Notes under the pieces: generated by a model
What the model was told of the DNA's origin: nothing
The model's database searches: none
Seen by the model: only the letters and a program-made list of their open reading frames with translations
Shown: positions 1 to 8,236 of the stretch, in pieces
How positions within the stretch are numbered: the stretch's first letter is position 1
How the letters are laid out: each line of letters starts with the position of its first letter
Source of the DNA: Pseudomonadota bacterium
GTDB taxonomy: Bacteria > Pseudomonadota > Gammaproteobacteria > Burkholderiales > Burkholderiaceae_D
Reading direction: 5' to 3'
Assembly: GCA_030272785.1 (NCBI GenBank)
Contig: JARXKM010000023.1
Location: 1-32,313 of the forward strand
Length of the DNA stretch: 32,313 bases
Translations under genes and position numbers: made by a program

Positions 1-512
1 ACGAACGGCGACGAGGCCGACAGCGCGATGAAGTGCGGCACGTAGCGCGACAGCGAGTGCAGCAGGAACAGCGCGTCGTCGCCCGAGCTGCAGCCGATGT
101 GCACGTGCTGGCCGAAGATGGTGAACTGCTTGGCCAGGTAGCCGTACAGCGACGACAGTTCCTGGAAGCGCGGCTTGGGATAGATCTTCTGCTGCGACCA
201 GTGCTGGAACGGGTGGGTGCCGCCGCCGCCGATGCCGATGTTGAGCGTGTCGGCAGCCGCCACCAGCAGCTTGCGGATCTCGTGCAGTTCGGCCAGCAGC
301 GGCACGTGGCTGGTCTGCACGCTCGAATTAATCTCGATCATGCTCTCGGTGATTTCCGGCGTGACGTTGCCGGGGAAGGGCTTGCGCGAGAGCAGGTGCA
401 GCAGGTCGGGGCTGGCGGCGGTCAGGTCGAAGTCCGACAGGCTCACCAGCTGCAGCTCGAGTTCGACGCCGAAGGTGAGCGACTGCGATGTGGCAAACGG
501 TTCAAGCGCCAT
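1..512 (-). CDS. ybdK: YbdK-type carboxylate-amine ligase (glutamate-cysteine ligase 2 family), partial
   Basis: The gene runs off the left edge, so only the N-terminal ~170 residues are visible; it is absent from the ORF track for that reason. Read on the minus strand it begins [20 protein letters not shown], and the GVELEL strand followed by a conserved [11 protein letters not shown] stretch and FGQHVHIG is typical of the YbdK/COG2170 branch of ATP-dependent carboxylate-amine ligases. Members of this family have weak gamma-glutamylcysteine synthetase activity; the natural substrate is usually unknown. The ATG at 512-510 overlaps the 3' end of the upstream antiporter gene by 11 bases, so the two are probably translated from one message. 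The product should be cytoplasmic. The family call is confident; the actual reaction is not. Confidence 0.88.
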   Translation of the reverse strand, partial: MALEPFATSQSLTFGVELELQLVSLSDFDLTAASPDLLHLLSRKPFPGNVTPEITESMIEINSSVQTSHVPLLAELHEIRKLLVAAADTLNIGIGGGGTHPFQHWSQQKIYPKPRFQELSSLYGYLAKQFTIFGQHVHIGCSSGDDALFLLHSLSRYVPHFIALSASSPF

Positions 513-1692
513 GTTGCTGCTCCGCCGTTTCGCGCGCCCAGACCAGCGCGCGCTGCAAGATGATGGGACCGAACAGTTCGAGCAGCAGGCTGACCGCGGC
601 CAGCGAGCGCGCCGCGTCGGCCACCGGCAGGCCGGCCTGGCGCGCGTGTTCGAGCAGCAGGATGACGAAGATCGACAGCGGCGCCAGCCCCAGGCCGGTC
701 AGCGCGCCCTTGCGCCACGAGATGCCCGACAGGTGCGCGAAGGCGGTCACGCCGAGCGTCTTGGTGAGCAGGCGCGCCGCCACCAGCGCCAGTGCCAGCA
801 GGCCGCCGCCCTGCACATGGCGCCAGTCGAGCGTCGAGCCGGCGAACACGAACAGCAGCACCGCCAGCAGCTCGCCGAGCGCGCCGAAGTTGCGCTGCGC
901 CTGGCCAAAGGCGACGCGGCGATGGCGCGCGGTCAGGCCGAACGCCAGCGCGGCGACCACCGGCGAGAGGTGGAACGTGTAGGTGACCGCCACCAGCAAA
1001 ATGACCGACAGCGCGAAGGCGACGGTGGCGTCCTGCGCCAGGTTGCCGAGCGCGCGCAGCACGCCCGGCACCACCACCCCGGCGACGGCGCCGGCGACGG
1101 CCGACAGCGCCAGCAGCACCAGGCTGTTGAGGGTGGCGTCGGCCAGGTCTTCGGAGGCGCGGAACATCGAGAAACCGACCAGCAGGTTGAAGGCGAACAC
1201 CGCCAGCACGCAATTGAGCGCCGCCAGGTGCATCACCCGTTCGGTGACCTGGCCGGAGCTGCGCTGCTCGTTGATGACGCGCACCACCGTGGCCGGCGAG
1301 GTCGCCATCGACAGCGCCGCCAGCATCAGTGCGCTCATTTGCGCGCTGCCGAAGAAGCTCGCCACCAAGTAGGCGGCGCCGAAGGTGGCGCCGGCTTCGA
1401 CCAGGCCGGTCACGCCGATCCACGGATTGCTGCGCAGCCAGCGCAGGTTGATGCGGTAGCCCAGTTCGAACAGCATCAGGCCGAAGGCGACGTCGGCCAT
1501 CACCAGCACCGGGCCGCCCTCGGGCACCGGCAGCACGCCGACCTGGCCGCTGGCCAGCATGAAGCCGACCAGGCCGTAGAAGCTGACGCGCGGCAGGCCG
1601 GTCCAGCGATTGCCGAATTCGCCCGTCAGCCAGGCCAGGGCAACGGCGAACGGCCAGGCGAGGCTGGTGAGGATCGACAGCAAGTCGGGCAT
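502..1692 (-). CDS. CPA2-type cation:proton antiporter (Na_H_Exchanger family)
   Basis: A 396-residue inner-membrane protein made almost entirely of hydrophobic segments (roughly 12), matching the Na+/H+ exchanger domain and lacking the C-terminal TrkA-N/RCK regulatory domain found in the longer KefB/KefC proteins. The ORF track reports a 997-residue frame because it stays open far upstream; the true start is [11 protein letters not shown] at 1692, preceded by an AAGGA ribosome-binding site (GAAGGACACCC before ATG). Segments such as [15 protein letters not shown] fit the unwound TM region of CPA2 transporters. An oddity is that the region where relatives usually carry an acidic pair or DD/ND reads [10 protein letters not shown], so ion coupling may be unusual. 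It overlaps the following YbdK-type ligase by 11 bases. Transport of Na+ or K+ against H+ is inferred from the family only. Confidence 0.88.
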   Translation of the reverse strand: MPDLLSILTSLAWPFAVALAWLTGEFGNRWTGLPRVSFYGLVGFMLASGQVGVLPVPEGGPVLVMADVAFGLMLFELGYRINLRWLRSNPWIGVTGLVEAGATFGAAYLVASFFGSAQMSALMLAALSMATSPATVVRVINEQRSSGQVTERVMHLAALNCVLAVFAFNLLVGFSMFRASEDLADATLNSLVLLALSAVAGAVAGVVVPGVLRALGNLAQDATVAFALSVILLVAVTYTFHLSPVVAALAFGLTARHRRVAFGQAQRNFGALGELLAVLLFVFAGSTLDWRHVQGGGLLALALVAARLLTKTLGVTAFAHLSGISWRKGALTGLGLAPLSIFVILLLEHARQAGLPVADAARSLAAVSLLLELFGPIILQRALVWARETAEQQHGA

Positions 1693-1887
1693 GTGGGTGT
1701 CCTTCAAAGCTGGGCTGGAGAGGCGATGATACAAGAGCGCGGCGGCGCCGCCGGTTCGTTTGGCGTGCGCACCGTCATGCCCGTTTGCTGAGGCGGCGCA
1801 TGCCGGCGCCGCGCAAGTCCGGCGAACATGATGACAAGTCGTTAAGTGCAAATCTATCAATAACCTGCAAGACTTCCGGTCGACGCC

Positions 1888-4467
1888 ATGGCAAGCACAA
1901 CTTTCTCCTGGATCCACCTGACCGATTTTCACTATGGCCTGGACGGCCAGGACACCCTGTGGCCGAACCTGCGCAAGCCCTTCTTCGACGATCTTGCCGA
2001 GATGCATAAGCGCACCGGGCCGTGGCAGGTGGTCTTCTTTACCGGCGACCTGGTGCAGCAAGGCCGTGCGCAGGAGTTCGCAGCGATGCAGCGCGAGGTG
2101 CTCGACCGGCTGTGGCGCAAATTGCACGAGCTCGGCTCCGGCGACGCGGTCCTGCTGGCGGTGCCCGGCAACCATGACCTGGTGCGTCCCGATCCGGCGC
2201 CCGATGACCCGGCGCGCGACAAGTTGCTCGAGAAAGAGCGCTTCGCCGAGGTGGCGGCCCGGTTCTGGGGCAAGCCAGACGGTGGCTACCGGCGCGTCGT
2301 CAATACCGCGTTCGCCGCCTACAGCGACTGGTGGGGCAGCGCATCGCAGCGTCCGCGCTCGCTGCAGAACGGCATCTTGCCCGGCGATTTCGCCTGCACG
2401 CTCGACTGCGGCGACCATGCGGTCGGTATCGTCGGTCTCAATACCGCGTTTTTCCAGCTCGCCAGCGGCGACTATCAAGGCAAGCTCGAATGGGATGCGC
2501 GCCAAATGCATGCCGTGTGCGGCACGGCCACTGACGACTGGGTCGAGCGGCACGCGGTGTGCATGCTGTTGACCCATCATGGGCCGGACTGGCTGAGCGA
2601 AGCGGCGCGCCGCCATGGCGACAGCGAGATTCTCCCGGCGGGCCAGTTCGCGCTGCACCTGTACGGCCACGCGCACACGGCCAGCTTTCAGCAGCGTCGC
2701 AGCATCGGCGAGCCGGACGCGGTGCGCCTGTGCCAGTCGCGTTCCGTGTTCGGCATGGAATGGTGCGGCGACCCGCCCGTCGTCACCCGCCAGCATGGTT
2801 ACGCGATCGGACGGATTGCCTTTGACGACGGCCAGGCCAGCCTGCGGCTGTGGCCGCGCGTGGCGACCGACCAGCCGAGGGGAATGGGCTGGCGCTACAT
2901 TGCCGACGGGCCCAGCGGGCCGCTCGACAGCGACGGCGGCACCCGGGCCGAGCGCGTCGCGTGGCGCGGTGCGCCGGCGCCGGGCGTGGCCGGAGAACGG
3001 GCGGCGCACTCGTTGCTGCCGTCGCGCCGCCCGTTCTTCGGCCGCAGCCGGGAGTTGCAGGACATCGCCGCCTGCCTGCTGCCGGACTACACCGGCTGGG
3101 GTGTGCTGCTCGACGGCCCCGGCGGCTTCGGCAAGACCTCGCTGGCGCTCGAGGCGGCGCATGCGGCGCCGGCCGCGCTGTATCCGCTCAAGCTGTTCAT
3201 CACCGCCAAGTCGAGCCGGCTCGGCGCCGACGGCGTGCACCCGGTCGACGATCACCGGGTGGCCGACTATTTCGCCATGCTCACCGAGATCGGCCACGCG
3301 CTCGGGCTCGACAAGATCGACAGCGTGCCGCAGGAGCTGCGCGCGCGCCAGGTGCGCCACGCGCTGGCGGCGCAGCGCGTGCTGCTGGTGCTCGACAACC
3401 TCGAGTCGTTCAGCCGCGAGGAGCGGCACCGCGTCTACGACCTGCTCGACTTCCTGCCGTCCGGCTGCCGCGCCATCGTCACCAGCCGCGGCCACGACGA
3501 GCGCGCCGCGCCCACCTTACGGCTCGACAAGCTCGATGTCGATGCCGCCCGCCGCCTGCTCGAAAAACTCGGCGAGCGGATGCGCGCGATCGCCCGCCTG
3601 AGCGACGCCGAGCACCACACGCTGTACGTCGAGACCGGCGGCAATCCCTTGCTGCTGACCTGGGTGGCGGCCCAGCTCGGGCGTACCCACGGCAGCGCGT
3701 ACAGCGTGGCGGCGGCCGTGTCGCGCCTGCACGCGGCGTATCGCAAGCAACGCTCGAACGCGCACAACGATCCGCTCGAATTCGTCTTCGGCGCCTTGCT
3801 CGACAGCTGCAGCCGCAGCGAAACGGCGGTGCTGGCGTCGCTGTGCCATTTCAGCGAACCGGCGCCGCTGGCCTGCCTGCTGCCGATTGCCAACATGCAC
3901 GACAGCGCCGTGCGCGGCGCACTCGACGACTTGCGCGAGCGCGCCGTGCTGATCGAGGACGACGCCCATGGCCGCTGGTCGCTGCCGCCCTTGTGCTCGC
4001 GCTTCCTGCGCCACCGGCGTCGCGCCGCCGTCAGCGCGGCCGGCGGGCGGCTGCAACAGCATGCCTGCCGGCTGGCCACCCACGCCAACCGCGGCGACGG
4101 CTATGCCGAACTGGAGGGCGCCTGGCCGTTGATCGCGGCAGCCTTGCCGCTGCTCATCGAGGGCGGCAACGCGCGCCTGCAGCAGCTGTGCAAGGAACTG
4201 TATCCGTTTCTCGATTTCAGCCGGCGCTGGCATCGGCTGCTCTCGTTGAGCCAGGCGGCCGAACGCAAGGCGCTGTCGGCGGGCGACCTCGACAGCGCCG
4301 GCTGGCGCGCCTACGATGCCGGCCGGGTGCATGCGCTGCAAGGCGATGGCGATGCGGCGCAAGCGTGCCATGCGCGCTGCCTCGCTCACTGGGGCGCGGC
4401 GACCAATGCGCGTCAGGCGGCGGCGCTGGTGCGCCTTGCCCAACCGCCGCTTGTCGCGCAGGGGTGA
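1888..4467 (+). CDS. Calcineurin-like metallophosphoesterase fused to a STAND NTPase
   Basis: 859 residues, probably cytoplasmic (no signal peptide or membrane segment). Residues ~5-300 form a metallophosphoesterase with all metal-site motifs: D13-x-H15, TGD (D54), GNHD (94-97), THH (230-231) and GHAH (260-263). After a linker, GRSREL (385) opens a STAND/NB-ARC-like NTPase with P-loop GPGGFGKTS (410-418), Walker B LLVLDNLES (D503), a TSR sensor (532-534) and the GGNPLLL motif (584 on) typical of the helical lid. A winged-helix-like region follows, and the last ~100 residues hold about one TPR-like hairpin, a short sensor region for a STAND protein. It stands alone on its strand between an antiporter and a VWA gene. 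Known STAND proteins are signalling or antiphage switches; an oligomerisation-activated phosphoesterase or nuclease effector is inference. The start has only a weak ribosome-binding site. Confidence 0.85.
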   Translation: MASTTFSWIHLTDFHYGLDGQDTLWPNLRKPFFDDLAEMHKRTGPWQVVFFTGDLVQQGRAQEFAAMQREVLDRLWRKLHELGSGDAVLLAVPGNHDLVRPDPAPDDPARDKLLEKERFAEVAARFWGKPDGGYRRVVNTAFAAYSDWWGSASQRPRSLQNGILPGDFACTLDCGDHAVGIVGLNTAFFQLASGDYQGKLEWDARQMHAVCGTATDDWVERHAVCMLLTHHGPDWLSEAARRHGDSEILPAGQFALHLYGHAHTASFQQRRSIGEPDAVRLCQSRSVFGMEWCGDPPVVTRQHGYAIGRIAFDDGQASLRLWPRVATDQPRGMGWRYIADGPSGPLDSDGGTRAERVAWRGAPAPGVAGERAAHSLLPSRRPFFGRSRELQDIAACLLPDYTGWGVLLDGPGGFGKTSLALEAAHAAPAALYPLKLFITAKSSRLGADGVHPVDDHRVADYFAMLTEIGHALGLDKIDSVPQELRARQVRHALAAQRVLLVLDNLESFSREERHRVYDLLDFLPSGCRAIVTSRGHDERAAPTLRLDKLDVDAARRLLEKLGERMRAIARLSDAEHHTLYVETGGNPLLLTWVAAQLGRTHGSAYSVAAAVSRLHAAYRKQRSNAHNDPLEFVFGALLDSCSRSETAVLASLCHFSEPAPLACLLPIANMHDSAVRGALDDLRERAVLIEDDAHGRWSLPPLCSRFLRHRRRAAVSAAGGRLQQHACRLATHANRGDGYAELEGAWPLIAAALPLLIEGGNARLQQLCKELYPFLDFSRRWHRLLSLSQAAERKALSAGDLDSAGWRAYDAGRVHALQGDGDAAQACHARCLAHWGAATNARQAAALVRLAQPPLVAQG

Positions 4468-4517
4468 GCGTTGTCAGATGAATGCCGGCACGCGCAAAGG
4501 GCGGCGCCGAACGGTGG

Positions 4518-5687
4518 CTACTTGCTCAGCAGCCGCATGCCGCGTTCGAGCCCGTCGATGGTGAGCGGGAACATGCGGTTGTTCATGATCTGCTTGATCA
4601 CCGAGATCGACTGGCGGTATTGCCACACGCCTTCCGGCTCCGGATTGAGCCAGACGAATTTCGGGAACTGGTGGCAGAAGCGCGCAAGCCATTCGGCGCC
4701 CGCCTCCTCGTTGTTGTACTCGACCGAGCCGCCCGGCTGCAGCACTTCGTACGGGCTCATGGTGGCGTCGCCGACGAAAATGAGCTTGGTGTCGGCCGGG
4801 TACTTGCGCAGGATGTCCCAGGTCGGGAAGCGCTCGGCGTTGCGGCGCCGGTTGTTCTTCCACAGGTAGTCGTAGACGCAGTTGTGGAAGTAGAAGAACT
4901 CCATGTTCTTGAACTCGGTCTTGGCCGCCGAAAACAGCTCCTCGGTGCGGGCGATATGGTCGTCCATGCTGCCGCCGACGTCGAGCAGCATCAGCACCTT
5001 GATCTTGTTCTTGCGCTCGGGCTGCATCTTGATGTCGAGGTAGCCGGCATTGCTGGCGGTGGCGCGGATGGTGGCGTCGAGCGCCAGTTCGTCCTCGGCG
5101 CCCTCGCGGGCGAACTTGCGCAGGCGCCGCAGCGCCACCTTGATGTTGCGCGTGCCCAGTTCGCGCTCGGCGTCGTAGTCCTTGTAGGCGCGCTGCTCCC
5201 ACACCTTGACGGCGGTGCGGTTGCCGCCGGCGCCGCCGATGCGGATGCCTTCCGGGTTGGTGCCGCCGTTGCCGAACGGCGAGGTGCCGCCGCTGCCGAT
5301 CCACTTGCTGCCGCCCTCGTGACGTTCCTTTTGCTCCTTCAGCAGTTCATTCAAGCGGTCCATCAGCTTGTCGTAGCCGAATTTTTCCAGCGCCGCCTTC
5401 TGCTCGGGCGTCAGCTCGCGTTCCATCCGCTTGATCAGCCAGTCGAGCGGGATCGCGCTGTTGGCCTCGAAAGCGCCGTTGATGCCCTTGAAGTAGTGGC
5501 CGAAGGCGCGGTCGAATTTGTCGAAATGGGCCTCGTCCTTGACCATCACCAGCCGCGCCAGGAAGTAGAAGTCGTCCATCGACTGGCCGATCAGGTTCTT
5601 TTCCATCGCCTCGAGCAGGGTCAGGAATTCCTTGATCGTCACCGGGATCTTGGCGTCCTTGAGCGTGAAGAAGAAGTCGATCAGCAT
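4518..5687 (-). CDS. VWA domain-containing protein (CoxE-like), MoxR partner
   Basis: A 389-residue cytoplasmic protein with an N-terminal helical region and a C-terminal von Willebrand factor A domain starting near residue 225. The metal-binding MIDAS loop reads LLDVGGSMDD (D236, G238, S240), so the first serine of the usual DxSxS is glycine; the later FVGDATMSPYE segment supplies the third loop. This is the COG3552/CoxE-like type that pairs with a MoxR AAA+ ATPase, here encoded two genes upstream. MoxR/VWA pairs are thought to act as chaperones that insert metals or assemble complexes; the client here is not known. The ATG lies one base after the stop of the acetyltransferase gene (TGA-c-ATG), so translation is probably coupled. 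Confidence 0.9.
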   Translation of the reverse strand: MLIDFFFTLKDAKIPVTIKEFLTLLEAMEKNLIGQSMDDFYFLARLVMVKDEAHFDKFDRAFGHYFKGINGAFEANSAIPLDWLIKRMERELTPEQKAALEKFGYDKLMDRLNELLKEQKERHEGGSKWIGSGGTSPFGNGGTNPEGIRIGGAGGNRTAVKVWEQRAYKDYDAERELGTRNIKVALRRLRKFAREGAEDELALDATIRATASNAGYLDIKMQPERKNKIKVLMLLDVGGSMDDHIARTEELFSAAKTEFKNMEFFYFHNCVYDYLWKNNRRRNAERFPTWDILRKYPADTKLIFVGDATMSPYEVLQPGGSVEYNNEEAGAEWLARFCHQFPKFVWLNPEPEGVWQYRQSISVIKQIMNNRMFPLTIDGLERGMRLLSK

Positions 5688-5688
5688 G

Positions 5689-6279
5689 TCAGGCGCCCGC
5701 GTGCAGCTGCAGGCGGTCGTGCAGCGCCGATTCGATGCCGGCCCATTCGCCGCGCAGGATGCTGTAGATGACGGTGTCGCGCACGCTGCCGTCGCGCCGC
5801 GCGCCGTGGTGGCGGATCACGCCGTCCTTGTGCGCGCCGAGCCGTTCGATGGCCGCCTGCGAGGCGTGATTGAGGTTGTCGGTGCGCAGGCCGACCACCG
5901 CGCAGCCGAGCGTGTTGAAGGCGTGCGCCAGCAGCATCAGCTTGCAGCTGGTGTTGACGCCGCTGCGCTGGCGGCTCTTGGCGTACCAGGTGTGGCCGAT
6001 CTCGACGCGGTCGATGTCGGCGGCGATGTCGTGGTAGCTGGTGGTGCCCATCACGGCGCCGCTGGCGGCGTCGATGACGGCGAAGGCGAGCCGGTTCGGC
6101 ATCGCCAGCGCGGTGGCGATGTACTCGTCGACCTGCTGCGGCCCCGGCACCCAGGTCACGCGCAGGGTCCAGATCTGGCCGTCTTCGGCGGCGGCGCGCA
6201 GGCCGTCGGCGTGGCGGGGCGACAGCGGCTCGAGGCGCACGCCGTTGAATGCAAGGCTGACCGGTTCGACGTGAATCAT
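5689..6279 (-). CDS. GNAT family N-acetyltransferase (RimJ/RimL-like)
   Basis: 196 residues starting MIHVEPVSLAFNGVRLEPL. The fold of the RimJ/RimL-type GNAT family is visible: an N-terminal LEPLSPRHADGL segment, the AFAVIDAASGAVMGTTSYHDI strands, a VEIGHTWYAKSRQRSGVNT region in the acetyl-CoA-binding position, and a C-terminal ERLGAHKDGVIRHH segment seen in many GNATs. It should transfer acetyl from acetyl-CoA to an amine on a small molecule or protein, in the cytoplasm; the substrate cannot be told. It sits between the MoxR gene (8-base gap) and the VWA gene (1-base gap), so it is part of the same transcript. The ORF track shows a 380-residue frame because it is open upstream; the start used here follows the MoxR stop. 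Confidence 0.88.
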   Translation of the reverse strand: MIHVEPVSLAFNGVRLEPLSPRHADGLRAAAEDGQIWTLRVTWVPGPQQVDEYIATALAMPNRLAFAVIDAASGAVMGTTSYHDIAADIDRVEIGHTWYAKSRQRSGVNTSCKLMLLAHAFNTLGCAVVGLRTDNLNHASQAAIERLGAHKDGVIRHHGARRDGSVRDTVIYSILRGEWAGIESALHDRLQLHAGA

Positions 6280-6287
6280 CCGGCGTC

Positions 6288-7154
6288 CTAGCGGTTGGTG
6301 CGCGACATGTAGACCAGCCGTTCGAACAGGTGCACGTCCTGTTCGTTCTTGAGCAGCGCGCCGTGCAGCGGCGGCACCACGGTCTTGCTGTCCTTGCTGC
6401 GCAGCGCCTCCGGGCCGATGTCCTCGGCCAGCAGCAGCTTGAGCCAGTCGAGGAACTCCGACGTCGACGGCTTCTTCTTCAGGCCCGGCACCTCGCGCAC
6501 CTCGTAGAAGCTTTGCAGCGCCTGCGCCAGCAGATCCTGCTTCAGGGTCGGGTAGTGCACCTTGACGATCTGCTCCATCGTGTCCTTGTCGGGGAACTTG
6601 ATGTAGTGGAAGAAGCAGCGGCGCAGGAAGGCGTCCGGCAGCTCTTTTTCGTTGTTGGAGGTGATGATCACCAGCGGCCGGTGCACCGCGCTGACCATTT
6701 CGCGCGTCTCGTAGACGTAGAATTCCATGCGGTCCAGTTCGCGCAGCAGGTCGTTCGGGAACTCGATGTCGGCCTTGTCGATCTCGTCGATCAGCAGCAC
6801 CACCGGCTCGGGCGCGGTGAACGCCTGCCACAGCACGCCCTTGACGATGTAATTGTGGATGTCGCGCACGCGCTCGTCACCGAGCTGCGAATCGCGCAGG
6901 CGCGAGACGGCGTCGTATTCGTACAGGCCCTGCTGCGCCTTGGTGGTCGACTTGATGTGCCACTGCATCAGCGGCATGTCGAGCGCGGCCGCCACTTCCT
7001 CGGCCAGCATGGTCTTGCCGGTGCCCGGCTCGCCCTTGATCAGCAGCGGACGCTGCAAGGTGAGGGCGGCGTTGACCGCCAGTTTCAGGTCCGCGGTGGC
7101 GACATAGCTGTCGGAACCCGCAAAGCGGGGTGCCGGTTGGTGAGATGCATGCAT
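6288..7154 (-). CDS. MoxR family AAA+ ATPase
   Basis: About 288 residues when started at MHASHQPAPRF (7154); the ORF track start at 7220 adds 22 residues that lie in the promoter region and look non-conserved. Walker A is GEPGTGKTM (41-49), Walker B LLIDEIDKAD, sensor 1 IITSNNEKELPDAFLRRC with an arginine-finger pattern. This is the classic MoxR/COG0714 profile. It is the first gene of a three-gene operon with a GNAT and a VWA protein, which it probably remodels or loads onto a client. The start codon is uncertain because no strong ribosome-binding site is visible. It is divergent from the cytochrome pair. Confidence 0.9.
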   Translation of the reverse strand: MHASHQPAPRFAGSDSYVATADLKLAVNAALTLQRPLLIKGEPGTGKTMLAEEVAAALDMPLMQWHIKSTTKAQQGLYEYDAVSRLRDSQLGDERVRDIHNYIVKGVLWQAFTAPEPVVLLIDEIDKADIEFPNDLLRELDRMEFYVYETREMVSAVHRPLVIITSNNEKELPDAFLRRCFFHYIKFPDKDTMEQIVKVHYPTLKQDLLAQALQSFYEVREVPGLKKKPSTSEFLDWLKLLLAEDIGPEALRSKDSKTVVPPLHGALLKNEQDVHLFERLVYMSRTNR

Positions 7155-7227
7155 GGGATGTTGGCCGAGAATGGAATTGGTTCGAGTATAAGCGAAGTGC
7201 GGCGCGGCGGCAGGCGCCACCGAGAAT

Positions 7228-7257
7228 CTGGACTGCGACCCGGTCTTGGGTTAAAAT
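7228..7257 (+). promoter_or_regulatory. Possible sigma-70 promoter for the cytochrome pair
   Basis: CTGGAC at 7228 and TAAAAT at 7252 are separated by 18 bases and lie about 70 bases before the first cytochrome ATG. The -10 is good and the -35 is weak. The assignment rests on these matches alone. Confidence 0.35.
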
Positions 7258-7325
7258 CGCAGGTTGATAGTGCAAATTGTAACTATTGCGCGGCCGGATC
7301 CGATTACCACCTTACCATTGCAACC

Positions 7326-7664
7326 ATGAAAAAAATCTTCGCACTTCTCGTGCTCGCCGGCATTTTCAATGTCGCCGCAGCGGCGGACATCGTTGGAAAC
7401 CCCAAGGCCGCAGCTGCCAAGGTGGAAATGTGTATCGGCTGCCACGGCATTCCCGGTTACAAGGCCTCGTTCCCGGAAGTGTACCGGGTACCGATGATCG
7501 GTGGCCAGTCGGCCAAGTACATCGAAAGTGCGCTGACGGCCTACAAGAAGGGTGACCGCAAGCATCCGACCATGCACGGCATTGCCGCCAGCTTGTCCGA
7601 CCAGGACATCGCCGACGTCGCCGCGTACTATGCGCAGCAGCCTTCCAACACCGCGCCGAAATAA
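7326..7664 (+). CDS. Small periplasmic class I c-type cytochrome
   Basis: 112 residues: a signal peptide (MKKIFALLVLAGIFNVAAAA) with cleavage near residue 19-20, one haem-binding CIGCH (36-40), and a methionine in PTMHG as the likely sixth ligand. The spacing fits a mono-haem c4/c553-like cytochrome. It would carry electrons in the periplasm. It is followed after 10 bases by a second cytochrome with the same layout (AYKKGDR / AYKRGDG, LSDQDIAD / LSDKDIAD), so the two arose by duplication and are co-transcribed. The gene is divergent from the MoxR operon. Confidence 0.93.
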   Translation: MKKIFALLVLAGIFNVAAAADIVGNPKAAAAKVEMCIGCHGIPGYKASFPEVYRVPMIGGQSAKYIESALTAYKKGDRKHPTMHGIAASLSDQDIADVAAYYAQQPSNTAPK

Positions 7665-7674
7665 GGACAGCCCC

Positions 7675-8019
7675 ATGAAAAAACTGATCACCGGCCTGTT
7701 CGTAGGCGTCGTCTCCCTCAACGCGTTCGCCGGCGGCAGTGTCGCCAGCGGCGAAGCACTGGTCAAGAAATACAGCTGCGCGGCCTGCCACGGCGCCGAC
7801 TTCAACAAGCCGGTCGACCCGAGCTACCCGAAGCTGGCTGGCCAGCCGGCCGACTACATCGCCCACGCGCTGACCGCCTACAAGCGCGGCGACGGCGCCA
7901 ACGGCCGCAACAACCCGATCATGGGCGGCCAGGTCAAGCCGCTGTCGGACAAGGACATCGCCGACATCGGCGCCTATCTGGCCAGCCTGCCCACGACGCT
8001 GGTGGTCGGCCACCGCTGA
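7675..8019 (+). CDS. Second small periplasmic class I c-type cytochrome
   Basis: 114 residues with a signal peptide (MKKLITGLFVGVVSLNAFA), haem site CAACH (35-39) and axial methionine candidate in NPIMGG. The ribosome-binding site AAGGACAG lies in the 10-base gap after the upstream cytochrome. The two mono-haem proteins together resemble the two halves of a dihaem cytochrome c4, though here they are separate chains. A strong intrinsic terminator follows at 8052. The redox partner is not indicated by the neighbours. Confidence 0.93.
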   Translation: MKKLITGLFVGVVSLNAFAGGSVASGEALVKKYSCAACHGADFNKPVDPSYPKLAGQPADYIAHALTAYKRGDGANGRNNPIMGGQVKPLSDKDIADIGAYLASLPTTLVVGHR

Positions 8020-8051
8020 TCGACGCCGTCCGCGGACGGTGCCACCAAGAC

Positions 8052-8096
8052 ATCCTTTCAGCCGGCGCGCGTCGCCGGTGCGAAAGGATTTTTTTC
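8052..8096 (+). terminator. Intrinsic terminator after the cytochrome pair
   Basis: ATCCTTTC ... GAAAGGAT forms an outer stem around an inner GCCGGCG/CGCCGGT stem, followed by a run of seven T. It lies 33 bases after the second cytochrome stop codon. Confidence 0.85.
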
Positions 8097-8106
8097 GTCT
8101 GAACAT

Positions 8107-8208
8107 AAAAAACCGGGACAGACCCGGTTTCCGCCGTAGAAAAAACCGGGACAGACCCGGTTTTCGCCGTAGCGGCTGCCTTGTAAAAACCGGGTCTGTC
8201 CCGGTTTT
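8107..8208. repeat. Three copies of the AACCGGG-acaga-CCCGGTT palindromic repeat
   Basis: Copies lie at about 8110-8130, 8142-8164 and 8186-8208. The first two are direct repeats sharing the trailing CGCCGTAG (unit ~33 bases); the third is inverted (loop tctgt instead of acaga). Each is a 7-base-pair GC-rich stem flanked by A and T runs, so each resembles an intrinsic terminator readable from either strand. They sit between the convergent cytochrome and DUF1841 genes. The same element recurs four times at 22101-22348. Confidence 0.9.
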
Positions 8209-8236
8209 CTGCGGTTTCTGCGCCGAGCAGGACAGG

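Noticed and set aside
217-1791. 524-residue plus-strand ORF over the antiporter
   Set aside because: Low-complexity Gln/Arg/His-rich shadow of the minus-strand antiporter and YbdK genes, which have clear family motifs.
1693-3495. Upstream extension of the antiporter frame to 997 residues
   Set aside because: It crosses the STAND gene on the other strand; the real start at 1692 has a ribosome-binding site.
2850-4481. 543-residue plus-strand ORF inside the STAND gene
   Set aside because: Arg/Ala-rich out-of-frame shadow with no domain pattern; frame 1888-4467 carries all motifs.
8107-8208. CRISPR array
   Set aside because: Only three copies, spacing irregular, one inverted, and each copy is a terminator-like palindrome; no cas genes.
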